Notes: generated by a model not told the origin, from the sequence alone. DNA of 64,000 nt from Fructobacillus tropaeoli (GCF_001047135.2 NZ_DF968084.1:1-64000); one strand, 5' to 3'. Numbered from the stretch's first letter, positions 26,503-35,054 are shown. A program made the numbers and translations.

Positions 26503-27394
26503 GATGCCGTCCTCCTAACTGCAAAATCTTGTCTAATTTCAAATAATGGCGCACTTGAGGCAAAACCATCGCGATGGCCAGAATAATAGATGAAATCAGG
26601 TTCAAGTCATTGGTTGAGAAGCCAAGTTGCAAGACGGCCAGCAAAACCAGGCGATAAATAATGGAACCGATAATGACAGCCACTAAACGCTGATTTAATG
26701 ACAAATCACCAAAGGCAACTTCGCCAATAATAATCGAAGCCAGGGCAATGACGATAATACCGATTCCCATGTTAATATCCGCAAAACCGTTGTTTTGGGC
26801 AATAACGGCGCCACCAAAGGCGATCATGGCGTTTGAGACCATCAGACCCATGATGGTCATTTGATCAGTTTTAATCCCAAAGGCGGCAGCCATCTTGGCG
26901 TTATCGCCAGTTGCGATGAAGGCTTGGCCGAGTTCCGTTTGTAAGAACCAGATTAAGGCGAGGGTAATCAAAACAATAATAATCAGGCCCACAAAGACGC
27001 CGTCAAAGTATTTTGGTAGACCTTCTAAGAATGGTGACGAGAAGATTGTTTTTTGGTTCAAGAGGGAAATGTTGGCAGAGCCCATAATCCGGAGGTTAAT
27101 GGACAGGCAGGCTGTCATAACCAAAATTCCGGATAGCAGAATCGGAATCTTACCTTTGGTATACAGAAGACCAGTTACTAAACCGGCTAGTGCACCAACG
27201 AAGACGGCGGCTAATGTTGCCAGATAAGGGTTGGTCCCATGGGCAATCAGGGCAACAGCGGTTGCACCACCAAGTGGGAAGGAACCTTCAACCGTCATAT
27301 CAGCGAAGTTTAAAATTCTAAAGGTTAAGAACAGGGCCAGGCCCAAAACGGCCCACAAGATCCCTTGAGAAATACTCGAAACAACAATTGACAT
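26495..27394 (-). CDS. trpY: Tryptophan-type ABC transporter permease (TrpY)
   Basis: 299 aa, eight or nine hydrophobic helices, branched-chain/BPD_transp_2 class ('GLALFLTFRILNFADMTVEGSF', 'GLVTGLLYTKGKIPILLSGI'). It starts at the TAATG junction with the binding-protein gene (one-base overlap) and overlaps the ATPase gene, so all three are translationally linked. Confidence 0.88.
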   Translation of the reverse strand: MSIVVSSISQGILWAVLGLALFLTFRILNFADMTVEGSFPLGGATAVALIAHGTNPYLATLAAVFVGALAGLVTGLLYTKGKIPILLSGILVMTACLSINLRIMGSANISLLNQKTIFSSPFLEGLPKYFDGVFVGLIIIVLITLALIWFLQTELGQAFIATGDNAKMAAAFGIKTDQMTIMGLMVSNAMIAFGGAVIAQNNGFADINMGIGIIVIALASIIIGEVAFGDLSLNQRLVAVIIGSIIYRLVLLAVLQLGFSTNDLNLISSIILAIAMVLPQVRHYLKLDKILQLGGRHHD

Positions 27395-28395
27395 TAGAAG
27401 ACCTCCCCAGCTTTTTCAGCCTTTGCAACGATATCGGCAGGCAATGTAATGCCAAGCGTTTTCGCTGTTTGTTGGTTGATGACGTAATTTCCCTTAGTAA
27501 CGTTGTAAACCGGCATCGTGGCCGTTTTCTTCTTGCCACTAAGGACTTGGGCAGCCATCCGACCAGCCTGATAACCAATTTCATACTGTGAATTAGAGAA
27601 AGTAACTAAACCACCGTCTTTCACCATTGAGTCAGCGGCAGGAATCACAGCTACATGGGCTTGGTTAGCGACGGCAACCAAAGTCTTCATCGCCGTGGCA
27701 ACACCATTATCTTGCGGTGCGTAAACAGCGTCGACTTGGCTGACCATGGTGGTTGCAACCTGTTGCATGTCATTAGTGGAAGCAATCGTATAGTTTTTGA
27801 CTTGATAACCGGCCTTTTTTAATGCATTGGCCATTTTTTTCGCATTATAAGTACCACCAGCATCAGAAGAAGTGGAAACGATTCCGATTGTCTTGGCCTT
27901 TGGTAAGACTTCCTTGAAGACAGCAACCTGTTTTTCATAAGGAGAATCACCACCAACCCCTGTAATGTTAGCGCCAGGATGAGCATCTGATTTCACCAAC
28001 TTAGAGCCGCTAGGGTTGGTAATTCCTGCTAGGATAACGGGGGTCTTGCCATCAGCTGCCTTAGCTAAGGAAAGGGCTGCTGGCGTAGCGATTCCAACGG
28101 TTAAGTCTTCGTTCTTATTGGCAAAGTTTTGTGCCATTGTTTTCAAATTAGCTTGGTCCGCTTGCGCGTTTTGATAGTCGATTTTCACGTTTTTGCCGGC
28201 TTTGTAACCACCATCAGCCAGCCCGGCCACTACTCCTTGGTGAATTTGATCCAAGGCAGGGTGAGTGACTAATTGCAAAATACCCACAGTGGGGATGCCT
28301 TTTTTCGTACTCGTGTTGCTATTGCCCGTGGTGAAAAAGGCAACGACTAGGAAAAGGGCGATGAATGATGTCACGGTTAGTAGACGTTTATTCAT
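27394..28395 (-). CDS. trpX: Tryptophan-type ABC transporter, substrate-binding protein (TrpX)
   Basis: 333 aa, ABC_sub_bind family: 'GILQLVTHPALDQIHQGVVAGL', 'QNAQADQANLKTMAQNF', 'TIGIVSTSSDAGG' and 'DAVYAPQDNGVATAM'. This family, next to a BPD_transp_2 permease, is the predicted Trp importer of Firmicutes. The leader peptide with tandem Trp codons supports that. Oddity: the N-terminal segment (about residues 5-22) is hydrophobic but has no cysteine, so no lipid anchor. AAGGAG precedes the ATG. Confidence 0.87.
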   Translation of the reverse strand: MNKRLLTVTSFIALFLVVAFFTTGNSNTSTKKGIPTVGILQLVTHPALDQIHQGVVAGLADGGYKAGKNVKIDYQNAQADQANLKTMAQNFANKNEDLTVGIATPAALSLAKAADGKTPVILAGITNPSGSKLVKSDAHPGANITGVGGDSPYEKQVAVFKEVLPKAKTIGIVSTSSDAGGTYNAKKMANALKKAGYQVKNYTIASTNDMQQVATTMVSQVDAVYAPQDNGVATAMKTLVAVANQAHVAVIPAADSMVKDGGLVTFSNSQYEIGYQAGRMAAQVLSGKKKTATMPVYNVTKGNYVINQQTAKTLGITLPADIVAKAEKAGEVF

Positions 28396-28444
28396 TTTTT
28401 ACTCCTTCAAACTTCTAATATACTGGCCCAGACAAGTTTTAGAC

Positions 28445-28492
28445 AAAAAGAAAAGCCTGCCTGGGTATTGTGATTAAACCCAAACAGACTTT
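28445..28492 (-). terminator. Attenuator terminator of the TrpXYZ operon
   Basis: On the minus strand a ~14-base stem (28478-28491 with 28453-28466, several G-T pairs) is followed by TTTTCTTTTT. Confidence 0.78.
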
Positions 28493-28570
28493 TAATGAAT
28501 TGCAACATTGCAAAAGAGCCGGTTGGGACAAAACTGTTGTCACAGCTTGTCCAATCGACGAGCTGCTTTC

Positions 28571-28618
28571 CTACCGGCGCCACCATTGGCGGTTAGATTG
28601 TGAAGCAAACTGACGCAT
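28571..28618 (-). CDS. Trp leader peptide MRQFASQSNRQWWRR
   Basis: 15 codons, ATG at 28618 with AAGGAG seven bases upstream, stop TAG. Two consecutive Trp codons occupy positions 12-13, near the end, as in classical trp leader peptides. It is the sensor for tryptophanyl-tRNA supply; the peptide itself probably has no further role. Confidence 0.82.
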   Translation of the reverse strand: MRQFASQSNRQWWRR

Positions 28619-28652
28619 ACGCGACTCCTTAAAACATCTAAAAGTTAAGTTA

Positions 28653-28681
28653 AGCATACAAGACGGGACTAGGCCTGTCAA
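28653..28681 (-). promoter_or_regulatory. Promoter of the TrpXYZ operon
   Basis: Minus-strand TTGACA (28676-28681) and TATGCT (28653-28658), 17-base spacer, about 35 bases before the leader peptide. Confidence 0.8.
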
Positions 28682-28731
28682 GAAAAAATGAAAAAGTTAT
28701 CAGAAAAGTCTACAATAACGTTAAGAGAAAA

Positions 28732-29337
28732 TTAGTCTTGGAAGAAACGGAAACGAACGTCTTCTGCCAAGTAGTCCTTGTCGCCTGCAGGAGCAACGAT
28801 TGAACCAAATGGCATTTGACCACGCAAAGTCCAGTTTTCAGGCAAGTTGAATTCCTTGGCAACGGCTGCATCAATCAATGGGTTGTAGTGCTGCAATGAA
28901 GCCCCAATGCCTTCTTCAGCTAAGCGCAACCAAACGGCGTAAAGTGAGATACCAACTGCTTCTTCTGCCCAATCAGGGAAGTTGTTAGCGTAAAGTGGGA
29001 AGCCTTCTTGCAAGCCCTTGACGATGTTTGTATCAGTATAGAACAAAACAGTACCAAAGCCGGCCTTGAAAGCACCGTCAACCTTGGCCTTCGTAGCAGC
29101 AAAGGCTTCTTCATCAGCAGAAACCTTCTTCAATTCAGCTAATGTGATATCCCACAAACGATCGTGTGCTGCACCAGTCAAAACAACGGCTTGTGTTGAT
29201 TGTGAGTTAAAGGCTGATGGTGTGTTTTCAATGGCTTCTTTAATAATTGAATTAAGTTCTTCAGGAGTCTTTGAAACGTCCTTACCAAGGGCGTAAATTG
29301 AGCGACGCTTCTTTTGCAAATCTAAAAATTCTGACAT
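28732..29337 (-). CDS. Nitroreductase-family FMN oxidoreductase
   Basis: 201 aa. 'MSEFLDLQKKRRSIYALGKDV' and 'TPSAFNSQSTQAVVLTGAAHDRLWDI' are the FMN-binding start of the HBN1-like nitroreductase group, and 'LRGQMPFGSI' is the conserved near-end motif. Reduces nitro compounds or quinones with NAD(P)H; physiological substrate unknown. It is divergent from an Rrf2-type regulator, with an inverted repeat between the two genes, suggesting control by that regulator. Confidence 0.9.
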   Translation of the reverse strand: MSEFLDLQKKRRSIYALGKDVSKTPEELNSIIKEAIENTPSAFNSQSTQAVVLTGAAHDRLWDITLAELKKVSADEEAFAATKAKVDGAFKAGFGTVLFYTDTNIVKGLQEGFPLYANNFPDWAEEAVGISLYAVWLRLAEEGIGASLQHYNPLIDAAVAKEFNLPENWTLRGQMPFGSIVAPAGDKDYLAEDVRFRFFQD

Positions 29338-29357
29338 ATTTCTGTCTCCTTGTTGGT

Positions 29358-29380
29358 TGTATTTTTTAAAAGTACAACAC
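29358..29380. promoter_or_regulatory. Inverted repeat and -10 between nitroreductase and Rrf2 regulator
   Basis: GTTGTA (29358-29363) and TACAAC (29375-29380) form a dyad just upstream of an extended -10 (TATAAT at 29388-29393) for the regulator gene. A good candidate operator for autoregulation and control of the divergent nitroreductase. Confidence 0.5.
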
Positions 29381-29422
29381 TATGTTATAATAGACTTTAG
29401 AAAAATACAAGGACTAATTTTT

Positions 29423-29860
29423 ATGAAACCATCATTACGATTAACAAATGCGCTCCACATCCTTGTTTATGTGGCAACCGCGCGCCCAACAGATTCATTA
29501 AGCTCCGCTACGATTGCGGGTTCCATTAATACTAACCCGTCACGCGTGCGAGCACTTTTAGCTGAATTGCAGAATGCTAATATTTTGTGTCGGCAGGGTC
29601 CTTATCCTGGCCGTCCTGTGCTGGCAAGAGATAGTAAGGACATTACCTTTGCAGAGGTCTTGCAGGCCGTTGAGGACTGTGCAGCCGTTTTTGCCTTGGA
29701 TAAGCACACCAACCCTGACTGTCCAGTCGGTTCTTCAATTGGTTCGGCCCTGTCAAAGTATTATGGTGAAATCGACCAAGCGGTGATGGCCGTCATGGGT
29801 GAAATGACTCTTTTTGATCTCGTCGAAGACGTTAAAAAGAACCAAACGCTCCCAATTTGA
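29423..29860 (+). CDS. Rrf2-family transcriptional regulator
   Basis: 145 aa from the ATG at 29423, with AAGGA upstream. 'RLTNALHILVYVA' begins the winged helix, 'ATIAGSINTNPSRVRALLAELQNANIL' is the recognition part and 'RQGPYPGRPVLARDSKDITFAEVLQAVE' the wing. There are three cysteines, not the clustered trio that binds an Fe-S cluster in IscR, so it is closer to YwnA-type redox or electrophile regulators. Divergent to the nitroreductase. Confidence 0.88.
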   Translation: MKPSLRLTNALHILVYVATARPTDSLSSATIAGSINTNPSRVRALLAELQNANILCRQGPYPGRPVLARDSKDITFAEVLQAVEDCAAVFALDKHTNPDCPVGSSIGSALSKYYGEIDQAVMAVMGEMTLFDLVEDVKKNQTLPI

Positions 29861-29910
29861 ACCATGATTGCGTGATAGAATCTTCTTATATATAGAAAGT
29901 AGGCGACATC

Positions 29911-30327
29911 ATGACAGTTGAAACAAATCGAAAAATTGAAGGATTGGTTGTTTTCCTTGGGGGAGCGATTGGGGGCCTATTCCGCTATTTATTAAGCTTT
30001 GTGCCAGTCATTGGCGAATGGCCATTGACGACGATGCTGATTAATTGGCTCGGGGCTTTCTTATTGGCCTTTTTGGGGGCATATTTAGTGGGCAAGATGG
30101 AACGCCCCGCTTATTGGCAATCATTTTTGGGAACCGGCATCATGGGTGGGTTTACAACCTTTGGAACCATGATTTTACAAACCTTCCATCTCGGCCTGCA
30201 TCAACCATTTTTGGCCTTTTCTTATCTTTTCCTTTCGCTTTTTGGTGGTCTAGCACTGGTGATTGCCGGACAGTTAACGGCTCGGGCCGTTTTGAATCCA
30301 AATCAGAAGGGGGTCAGCCATGCTTGA
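29911..30327 (+). CDS. crcB: Fluoride channel FluC/CrcB, first subunit
   Basis: 138 aa, four membrane helices. 'FLGGAIGGLFRYLLS' and 'TTMLINWLGAFLLAF' match the conserved channel helices, and 'GIMGGFTTFGTMIL' is the family signature that lines the pore. It exports fluoride. The next gene overlaps it by eight bases and encodes a second subunit, the usual two-gene form in lactobacilli. No fluoride riboswitch is apparent in the 50-base leader. Confidence 0.93.
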   Translation: MTVETNRKIEGLVVFLGGAIGGLFRYLLSFVPVIGEWPLTTMLINWLGAFLLAFLGAYLVGKMERPAYWQSFLGTGIMGGFTTFGTMILQTFHLGLHQPFLAFSYLFLSLFGGLALVIAGQLTARAVLNPNQKGVSHA

Positions 30328-30670
30328 AAACTACCTGCTCGTGATGATTGGTGCCGGGCTCGGGGCTCTTTTACGCTACCTGTTACTGATTTGGTGGCCG
30401 CAACGTTTTGATTTATTTACCGGGGTCTGGGCGGTTAATATCCTTGGATCGTTTTTACTTGGGATTCTTTCAAGTATCGGTCAAGGCTCCCATGCTGTCT
30501 TGTTGACGCAAACTGGTTTTTTGGGTGGATTGACCACCTTTTCAACGATGATGACTCAGGCGAAGCAAAGAGATGGCCTCTTTAAGCAACTGCTTTATTT
30601 ATTCGTGCAGGTTCTCGCAGGTGCCATTGCTTTCTTCTTGGGTCAAGTCCTAGCAGGGGCCGTTCGTTAG
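30320..30670 (+). CDS. crcB: Fluoride channel FluC/CrcB, second subunit
   Basis: 116 aa, four helices with 'MIGAGLGALLRYLLL', 'WAVNILGSFLLGIL' and 'GFLGGLTTFSTMMTQ'. The ATG lies inside the end of the first crcB gene. The two probably form a dual-topology heterodimer. Confidence 0.93.
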   Translation: MLENYLLVMIGAGLGALLRYLLLIWWPQRFDLFTGVWAVNILGSFLLGILSSIGQGSHAVLLTQTGFLGGLTTFSTMMTQAKQRDGLFKQLLYLFVQVLAGAIAFFLGQVLAGAVR

Positions 30671-30705
30671 TATGGTAAAATAGCCCTTAGGATTAGGAGC
30701 AACTT

Positions 30706-31599
30706 ATGACAAAGAAAACAGCAATAATCGTGGATTCATCGGCAGCGTTGCCGGCCGAAATCCGCCGTTCATATGGAATTGAGGAAGTGTCAATTCCGAT
30801 TTTATTTGGCCAAGAAACTTATATGGGTGGCCAGGATTTAACTTCTCTAGCTGATTTGGTTGAATTAATGACTAAAAAAGATGTTTTGCCAACGACATCG
30901 CAACCAAGTCCAGCCGAATGGGAACAGGCTTTGAACCAGGCGGTCCAAGCTGGCTATACAGAAGCCATCATCATCACCTTGTCTTCAGGAATTTCAGGTG
31001 CCTTTCAAACGGCAAAGCTGGTTGCTGATGGTTTCGATGGCCTTGAAGAAATTCTTGTAGTCGATTCCAAATTGACTAACATGGGGCAGGCCAGTCAAGC
31101 TTTGTTGGCCGCTAAATTAGCCGAAAAGGGCCGTACTTTGGCCGAAATTGACCAAGCGCTCGCGGCTTTCCGTGAAGACCTGGGCGTTCGTTTGGTCGTC
31201 AACGATATTTCGCATCTGAAGCGAACGGGACGCCTATCTCGTGGACAAGCCCTTATTGGCGGTTTATTGAATATTAAACCAATCCTATCCTTTGACATCG
31301 TTGGGGATGGAAAGATTGGCGCCGTTGGCAAAGCACGAAAGATGTCTGGGGCAAAGGAACAGATTCAAGAAGCTTTTGAAGATTACCTAAGAGCTGCTGA
31401 TTTTCCAGTTCGGGCTTATATTATCGATGGTAATAATGCCAAATTAGGGGATAGATGGCTGAAGGACTTTCAGGCCAAGTATCCAACGGTTGCCTTTGAT
31501 CGCGCCAGCATGGATCCCGTCATTGGTGTGCATACAGGAGATGGGGCAATGGCCGTTATTTGGTCACATGATTGGCAAGTCATGGCAAAAGAAGACTGA
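30706..31599 (+). CDS. DegV-family fatty-acid-binding protein
   Basis: 297 aa. 'TAIIVDSSAALPAEIRR' and 'TSQPSPAEWEQAL' are the DegV domain 1 motifs, and 'ITLSSGISGAFQTAKL' contributes the lipid head-group site. This family (FakB) presents fatty acids to the FakA kinase. No fakA is nearby. It has its own GGAG site and a downstream terminator. Confidence 0.93.
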   Translation: MTKKTAIIVDSSAALPAEIRRSYGIEEVSIPILFGQETYMGGQDLTSLADLVELMTKKDVLPTTSQPSPAEWEQALNQAVQAGYTEAIIITLSSGISGAFQTAKLVADGFDGLEEILVVDSKLTNMGQASQALLAAKLAEKGRTLAEIDQALAAFREDLGVRLVVNDISHLKRTGRLSRGQALIGGLLNIKPILSFDIVGDGKIGAVGKARKMSGAKEQIQEAFEDYLRAADFPVRAYIIDGNNAKLGDRWLKDFQAKYPTVAFDRASMDPVIGVHTGDGAMAVIWSHDWQVMAKED

Positions 31600-31619
31600 A
31601 ATAGTGATTTAGAGTAAAT

Positions 31620-31648
31620 AAAAAGCCAGCCGAACGGCTGACTTTTTA
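31620..31648. terminator. Bidirectional terminator
   Basis: AAAAAGCCAGCCG pairs with CGGCTGACTTTTT (one mismatch), between convergent degV and the iron-sulfur gene. Confidence 0.8.
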
Positions 31649-31691
31649 GTAAGCAGATAAATATTGGTTAATGCCTGACTATCAAGATGGG

Positions 31692-32039
31692 TTAGGCAAC
31701 TTTTTTGATACCCAAGGCTGGGTCCAATTCGCCACCGCGACCAGCCAATGAGTAACGCAAGTACTTTTCATTGACGTCAACGGTCATTTCTTCGTCCATT
31801 TGATCGGTTGAATAAGGCTTAGCATAGATTTCACCAAGGTTTGAGTCAATCTTCGCACCAAATTCGGACAAATCAGTATCCTTATTGACGAACACGAGGT
31901 TAAATGACAAAGCCAAGGTGCAGTTTGCTTCGTCTGAGAATGGGCCAACGCCGTCGTCAAAGTCCAAGACCATCTTGACATCGTCGCCTAAGAACTTCTG
32001 CAAACGGTCAGCTGCTGCTGGTGTAAAAGTCAATTTCAT
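31692..32039 (-). CDS. IscA/HesB-like iron-sulfur biosynthesis family protein
   Basis: 115 aa from the ATG at 32039, set by GAGGAA upstream. 'MKLTFTPAAADRLQKFL' is the family start and 'VLDFDDGVGPFSDEANCTLALSFNLVFV' the core. Only one cysteine remains, so the three-Cys cluster site of classical IscA is missing, as in the YneR-like branch. Role uncertain. Confidence 0.8.
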   Translation of the reverse strand: MKLTFTPAAADRLQKFLGDDVKMVLDFDDGVGPFSDEANCTLALSFNLVFVNKDTDLSEFGAKIDSNLGEIYAKPYSTDQMDEEMTVDVNEKYLRYSLAGRGGELDPALGIKKVA

Positions 32040-32191
32040 AAAATATTCCTCCAATTCATCTTTAAGTAACAAGATTAGTATATAATGTTTAACAATGTTT
32101 GTCAATTGGTATAGTTGTTATTTGTTTTATTTTTACGATGACAATAGAGAAAATTCGTGCGACAGACAACTTTTAAGGGGTTTTATAAAAA

Positions 32192-32842
32192 ATGGAAATC
32201 AAAAAACATGGAAAAGCTTATCAGATTGTCTATGAGGTTTTAAATGCCGTTACCCATGGTCTTGGCTTTATCTTAGCCATTATCGCCAGTGTCTTTTTAG
32301 CGCTGAAAATCGTCCGTGATGGGCAGACGAGTGGCATTGAAATCGCGGCGGTCAGTATTTATTTGACCTCGGTATCACTATTTTTACTGGCTTCGACACT
32401 TTTTCACTCACTTGTTTTTACTAGAGCGGCCAAGATTTTTCAATTTATGGATCATGCCGGTATTTACTTTGTGATATTAGGGTCTTATACGCCCTATACT
32501 TGGTTAGTTTTGAAGGGTGGTTGGGGAATCGGTATCTGGTCCGCCATTCTATTGATGACCATTGCCGGTCTGATTTATGATTTGTTTCTGGTTGGTCGCT
32601 TTCCTTGGTTATCTGTCCTGATTTACCTGGTGATGGGCTGGTTAATTATTATTGCCATGCCATTATTGTGGACTGCTTTATCACCGACTGCCTTTTGGTT
32701 ACTATTAGCCGGTGGTGTGGTATACTCTCTTGGAACCATTTTTTACCTCGTACCAAAAATTCCCATGGGTCACGTTTACTGGCATGTTTTTGTGCTGGTT
32801 GGTGCCGGACTCATGTACTGCTCAATATATCTAACTCTTTAG
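32192..32842 (+). CDS. Hemolysin III (PAQR/YqfA-like) membrane protein
   Basis: 216 aa, seven membrane helices. Family motifs: 'NAVTHGLGFILAIIAS', 'STLFHSLVFT', 'FQFMDHAGIYFVILGSYTPY' and 'MGHVYWHVFVLVGAG', which supply the conserved Ser/His/Asp/His metal site. The bacterial role is unresolved despite the name. 20 bases before the carbonic anhydrase, same strand. Confidence 0.92.
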   Translation: MEIKKHGKAYQIVYEVLNAVTHGLGFILAIIASVFLALKIVRDGQTSGIEIAAVSIYLTSVSLFLLASTLFHSLVFTRAAKIFQFMDHAGIYFVILGSYTPYTWLVLKGGWGIGIWSAILLMTIAGLIYDLFLVGRFPWLSVLIYLVMGWLIIIAMPLLWTALSPTAFWLLLAGGVVYSLGTIFYLVPKIPMGHVYWHVFVLVGAGLMYCSIYLTL

Positions 32843-32862
32843 ATTGAAAGAAGGTCAAAAAG

Positions 32863-33510
32863 ATGGAAAAGCTGGATTATCACTTTCAAAGTGCCTGGAC
32901 AGCCACTGCGTTAAGCAACCTAGAGTCGCCAATTGCAATTGAAAAATCAGCCGTTGTCACGGGTGATGACTGGCAGATTGATTGGACTGATTTTCAAAAC
33001 ACACCGGTCAAGAAGAGTCCGGAAGTGATTGGTGATCAATTTTATTGTCAGGGTCAGCTGATTTTAAACCAGCAAACTTGGAATGTCGTTCGTTTTCATA
33101 TTCATGATGGCGCTGAACACCTGATTGATGGTCAGCGCGATGCGGCTGAGATTCACATCGTTTGTCAAAATCAGCTTGGCCAAACCATGGTGGTCGGGGC
33201 CTTTGCCGAAGTCGACGAAAAGCAACCTGTCATCTTCGCTCCGCTCTTTTCGGAAGAAAAAAAGACCGTCAATTTGCAGGATTTGCTGCCTGTGGAAAAA
33301 ACGGGCTGCTTTACCTATACGGGCTCGTTAACCACACCGCCGTTGAAAAAAGACATAAATTGGTTCTTGTTAGACAAACCGGTGGGGATAAGTCCTAAAG
33401 ATTTGGCAACTTTTGCCGAAGCCTATCCGGATAACTACCGGGATTGCCAGCCCTTATCCGGGCGGACGGTGGTTTATCACCACTTATCAACGGTGACTCA
33501 TTCAAAGTAA
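32863..33510 (+). CDS. Alpha-class carbonic anhydrase, no signal peptide
   Basis: 215 aa. Zinc ligands are in 'RFHIHDGAEH' (two His) and 'AEIHIV' (third His); 'GSLTTPPLKKDINWFLL' is the substrate-pocket signature. Interconverts CO2 and bicarbonate. Bacterial alpha-class enzymes are usually exported, but this one starts directly with 'MEKLDYHFQSAWTAT' and is probably cytoplasmic. Follows hemolysin III closely, perhaps one operon. Confidence 0.92.
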   Translation: MEKLDYHFQSAWTATALSNLESPIAIEKSAVVTGDDWQIDWTDFQNTPVKKSPEVIGDQFYCQGQLILNQQTWNVVRFHIHDGAEHLIDGQRDAAEIHIVCQNQLGQTMVVGAFAEVDEKQPVIFAPLFSEEKKTVNLQDLLPVEKTGCFTYTGSLTTPPLKKDINWFLLDKPVGISPKDLATFAEAYPDNYRDCQPLSGRTVVYHHLSTVTHSK

Positions 33511-33514
33511 GTTC

Positions 33515-33536
33515 AAAAGCCCTTCGGGCTTTTTTC
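33515..33536 (+). terminator. Terminator after the carbonic anhydrase
   Basis: AAAGCCC, TTC loop, GGGCTTTTTT. Confidence 0.85.
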
Positions 33537-33652
33537 AATGCCGTTTGTTTTCTTTTTGATCTAAGACTAAAATTGATAGATGTAAAGTGAGCTTCTCTAA
33601 CAAATGAGGAGCTTCTTTGATTTCATTCGTCATTTAAAAGGGGATTTTTTTC

Positions 33653-35041
33653 ATGACCAATAATTCGCAAATGAATTTTTCGCAGATGAAACGGGCGGCT
33701 TTGGTCGTAGCTGCAGCCCTGTTTATGCAAATGCTTGATTCAACCATTGTCACAACAGCGCTACCACAGATTGCAACTGATTTGAAAGTTGCCCAGAGTA
33801 CAGCCTCATTGCTCGTATCGGTTTATATGCTGTTTTCCGCTATTTTTATTCCATTATCTGGTTGGTTAGCCAAAAAGGTTCGCCGCAAGAACTTATTTTT
33901 GATTGCCGTGGGTCTTTTCACTGTCTCATCCGTGCTGGCCGGGCTCTTTAACAATTTGACCTATTTGTTGGTCATGCGGGCTATCCAGGGGATGTCCGGG
34001 GCCTTGATGGTGCCCGTCGGCCGCTTAATTATTTTGGAAAATACGGAACCAAAGAAAATGCTCCAAATCCTGTCTTACCTGGTTTGGCCGGCACTCTTGG
34101 CACCTGCGATTGCGCCTTTACTTGGGGGTTACGTTATTGCTAGTTTGTCCTGGCATTGGATTTTCTTTTTGAACCTGCCAATTGGCCTGTTAATCATTTT
34201 AACGGGTGCATTCTTTATTTTGGATGATAACGAACGGGAAGACTTGCCCTTTGATTTATTTGGTTTCTTGTTGGTGGCAGTTGCCGGTGGTGGCCTTTTG
34301 ATTGCTTCCGAAATTCTTTCACGTGGACTGTCACTCTTTTTCTGGGGCTTCTTGGTGCTTTTCGTAGCACTCGTCTTTTTGGCCTTGGCCTGGCATCATC
34401 TTTCGGCTAGTGACCAACCGCTCTTCTCGCTAGAACCTCTAAAGGTCAAAACTTTCCGTGTCTATGAATCTGGCGGTTCAATCTTTTGGATGACGATTGG
34501 TGCGTTGCCATACCTTTTGACCTTGGTTCTGCAGGTCGCTTTCCATTGGTCACCAATTATGGCTGGAACCTATGTCATTTTTATCTTCGTTGGTAATATC
34601 GCCATTAAGCCCTTTACCACAGTGATTATTCGCCGTTTAGGCTACAAGTATGCTCTAGTAGTGGCTCTGAGCTTGGCTAGTTTGGCAACGTTGCTGATGG
34701 CCGCCTTTCATGCTGATAGCGCCAAGGTCTGGATTGCCTTCGTCGCTTTCGTATCTGGTGTTGGTCGTTCGTTGGCTTTGACGGCTTATAATTCATTGTC
34801 TTTCTCGGAACTTTCAAAAGAACAGAAGAATTCAGCCAATACCCTGACATCTGTCCTGCAAATGCTATCACAAGCATTGGGGGTCGGAATTGTCGCAACA
34901 ATTTTGGCCTTGCTTGGCCAGGTTGTGAAAACCACAACGGCCTACCAGTTAACCTTCTTGATTGTGGGGCTAGTTTCTTTGTATCCGCTCATGGAAGTCT
35001 TAACATTGCCGAAGGATGCGGGTGCGCAAACTCTTAGTTAA
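33653..35041 (+). CDS. MFS drug exporter, DHA2 (EmrB/QacA-like)
   Basis: 462 aa, about 13-14 membrane helices. 'MQMLDSTIVTTALPQI' is the DHA2 motif D1 and 'LSGWLAKKVRRKNLF' is MFS motif A. A proton antiporter probably acting on lipophilic compounds. A GC-rich hairpin lies in its leader (33590-33617). Substrate unknown; no regulator adjacent. Confidence 0.9.
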   Translation: MTNNSQMNFSQMKRAALVVAAALFMQMLDSTIVTTALPQIATDLKVAQSTASLLVSVYMLFSAIFIPLSGWLAKKVRRKNLFLIAVGLFTVSSVLAGLFNNLTYLLVMRAIQGMSGALMVPVGRLIILENTEPKKMLQILSYLVWPALLAPAIAPLLGGYVIASLSWHWIFFLNLPIGLLIILTGAFFILDDNEREDLPFDLFGFLLVAVAGGGLLIASEILSRGLSLFFWGFLVLFVALVFLALAWHHLSASDQPLFSLEPLKVKTFRVYESGGSIFWMTIGALPYLLTLVLQVAFHWSPIMAGTYVIFIFVGNIAIKPFTTVIIRRLGYKYALVVALSLASLATLLMAAFHADSAKVWIAFVAFVSGVGRSLALTAYNSLSFSELSKEQKNSANTLTSVLQMLSQALGVGIVATILALLGQVVKTTTAYQLTFLIVGLVSLYPLMEVLTLPKDAGAQTLS

Positions 35042-35054
35042 ATTTAATAAAAGA

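Larger units (their letters stand above)
28396..28650 (-). promoter_or_regulatory. trp leader-peptide attenuator of the TrpXYZ operon
   Basis: Leader RNA of about 250 nt. It contains the leader ORF (28571-28618) with adjacent Trp codons (28580-28585). ACCGGC at 28573-28578, beside the Trp codons, can pair with GCCGGT at 28518-28523. A hairpin follows from TTGTCCAA (28547-28554) with TTGGGACAA (28523-28531). The leader ends in a terminator (28445-28492). A ribosome stalled on the Trp codons would block the first pairing, which is the logic of attenuation. It is not a T-box. Confidence 0.78.

Noticed and set aside
29861-29910. Fluoride riboswitch before crcB
   Set aside because: The 50-base leader is too short and has no recognisable conserved core.
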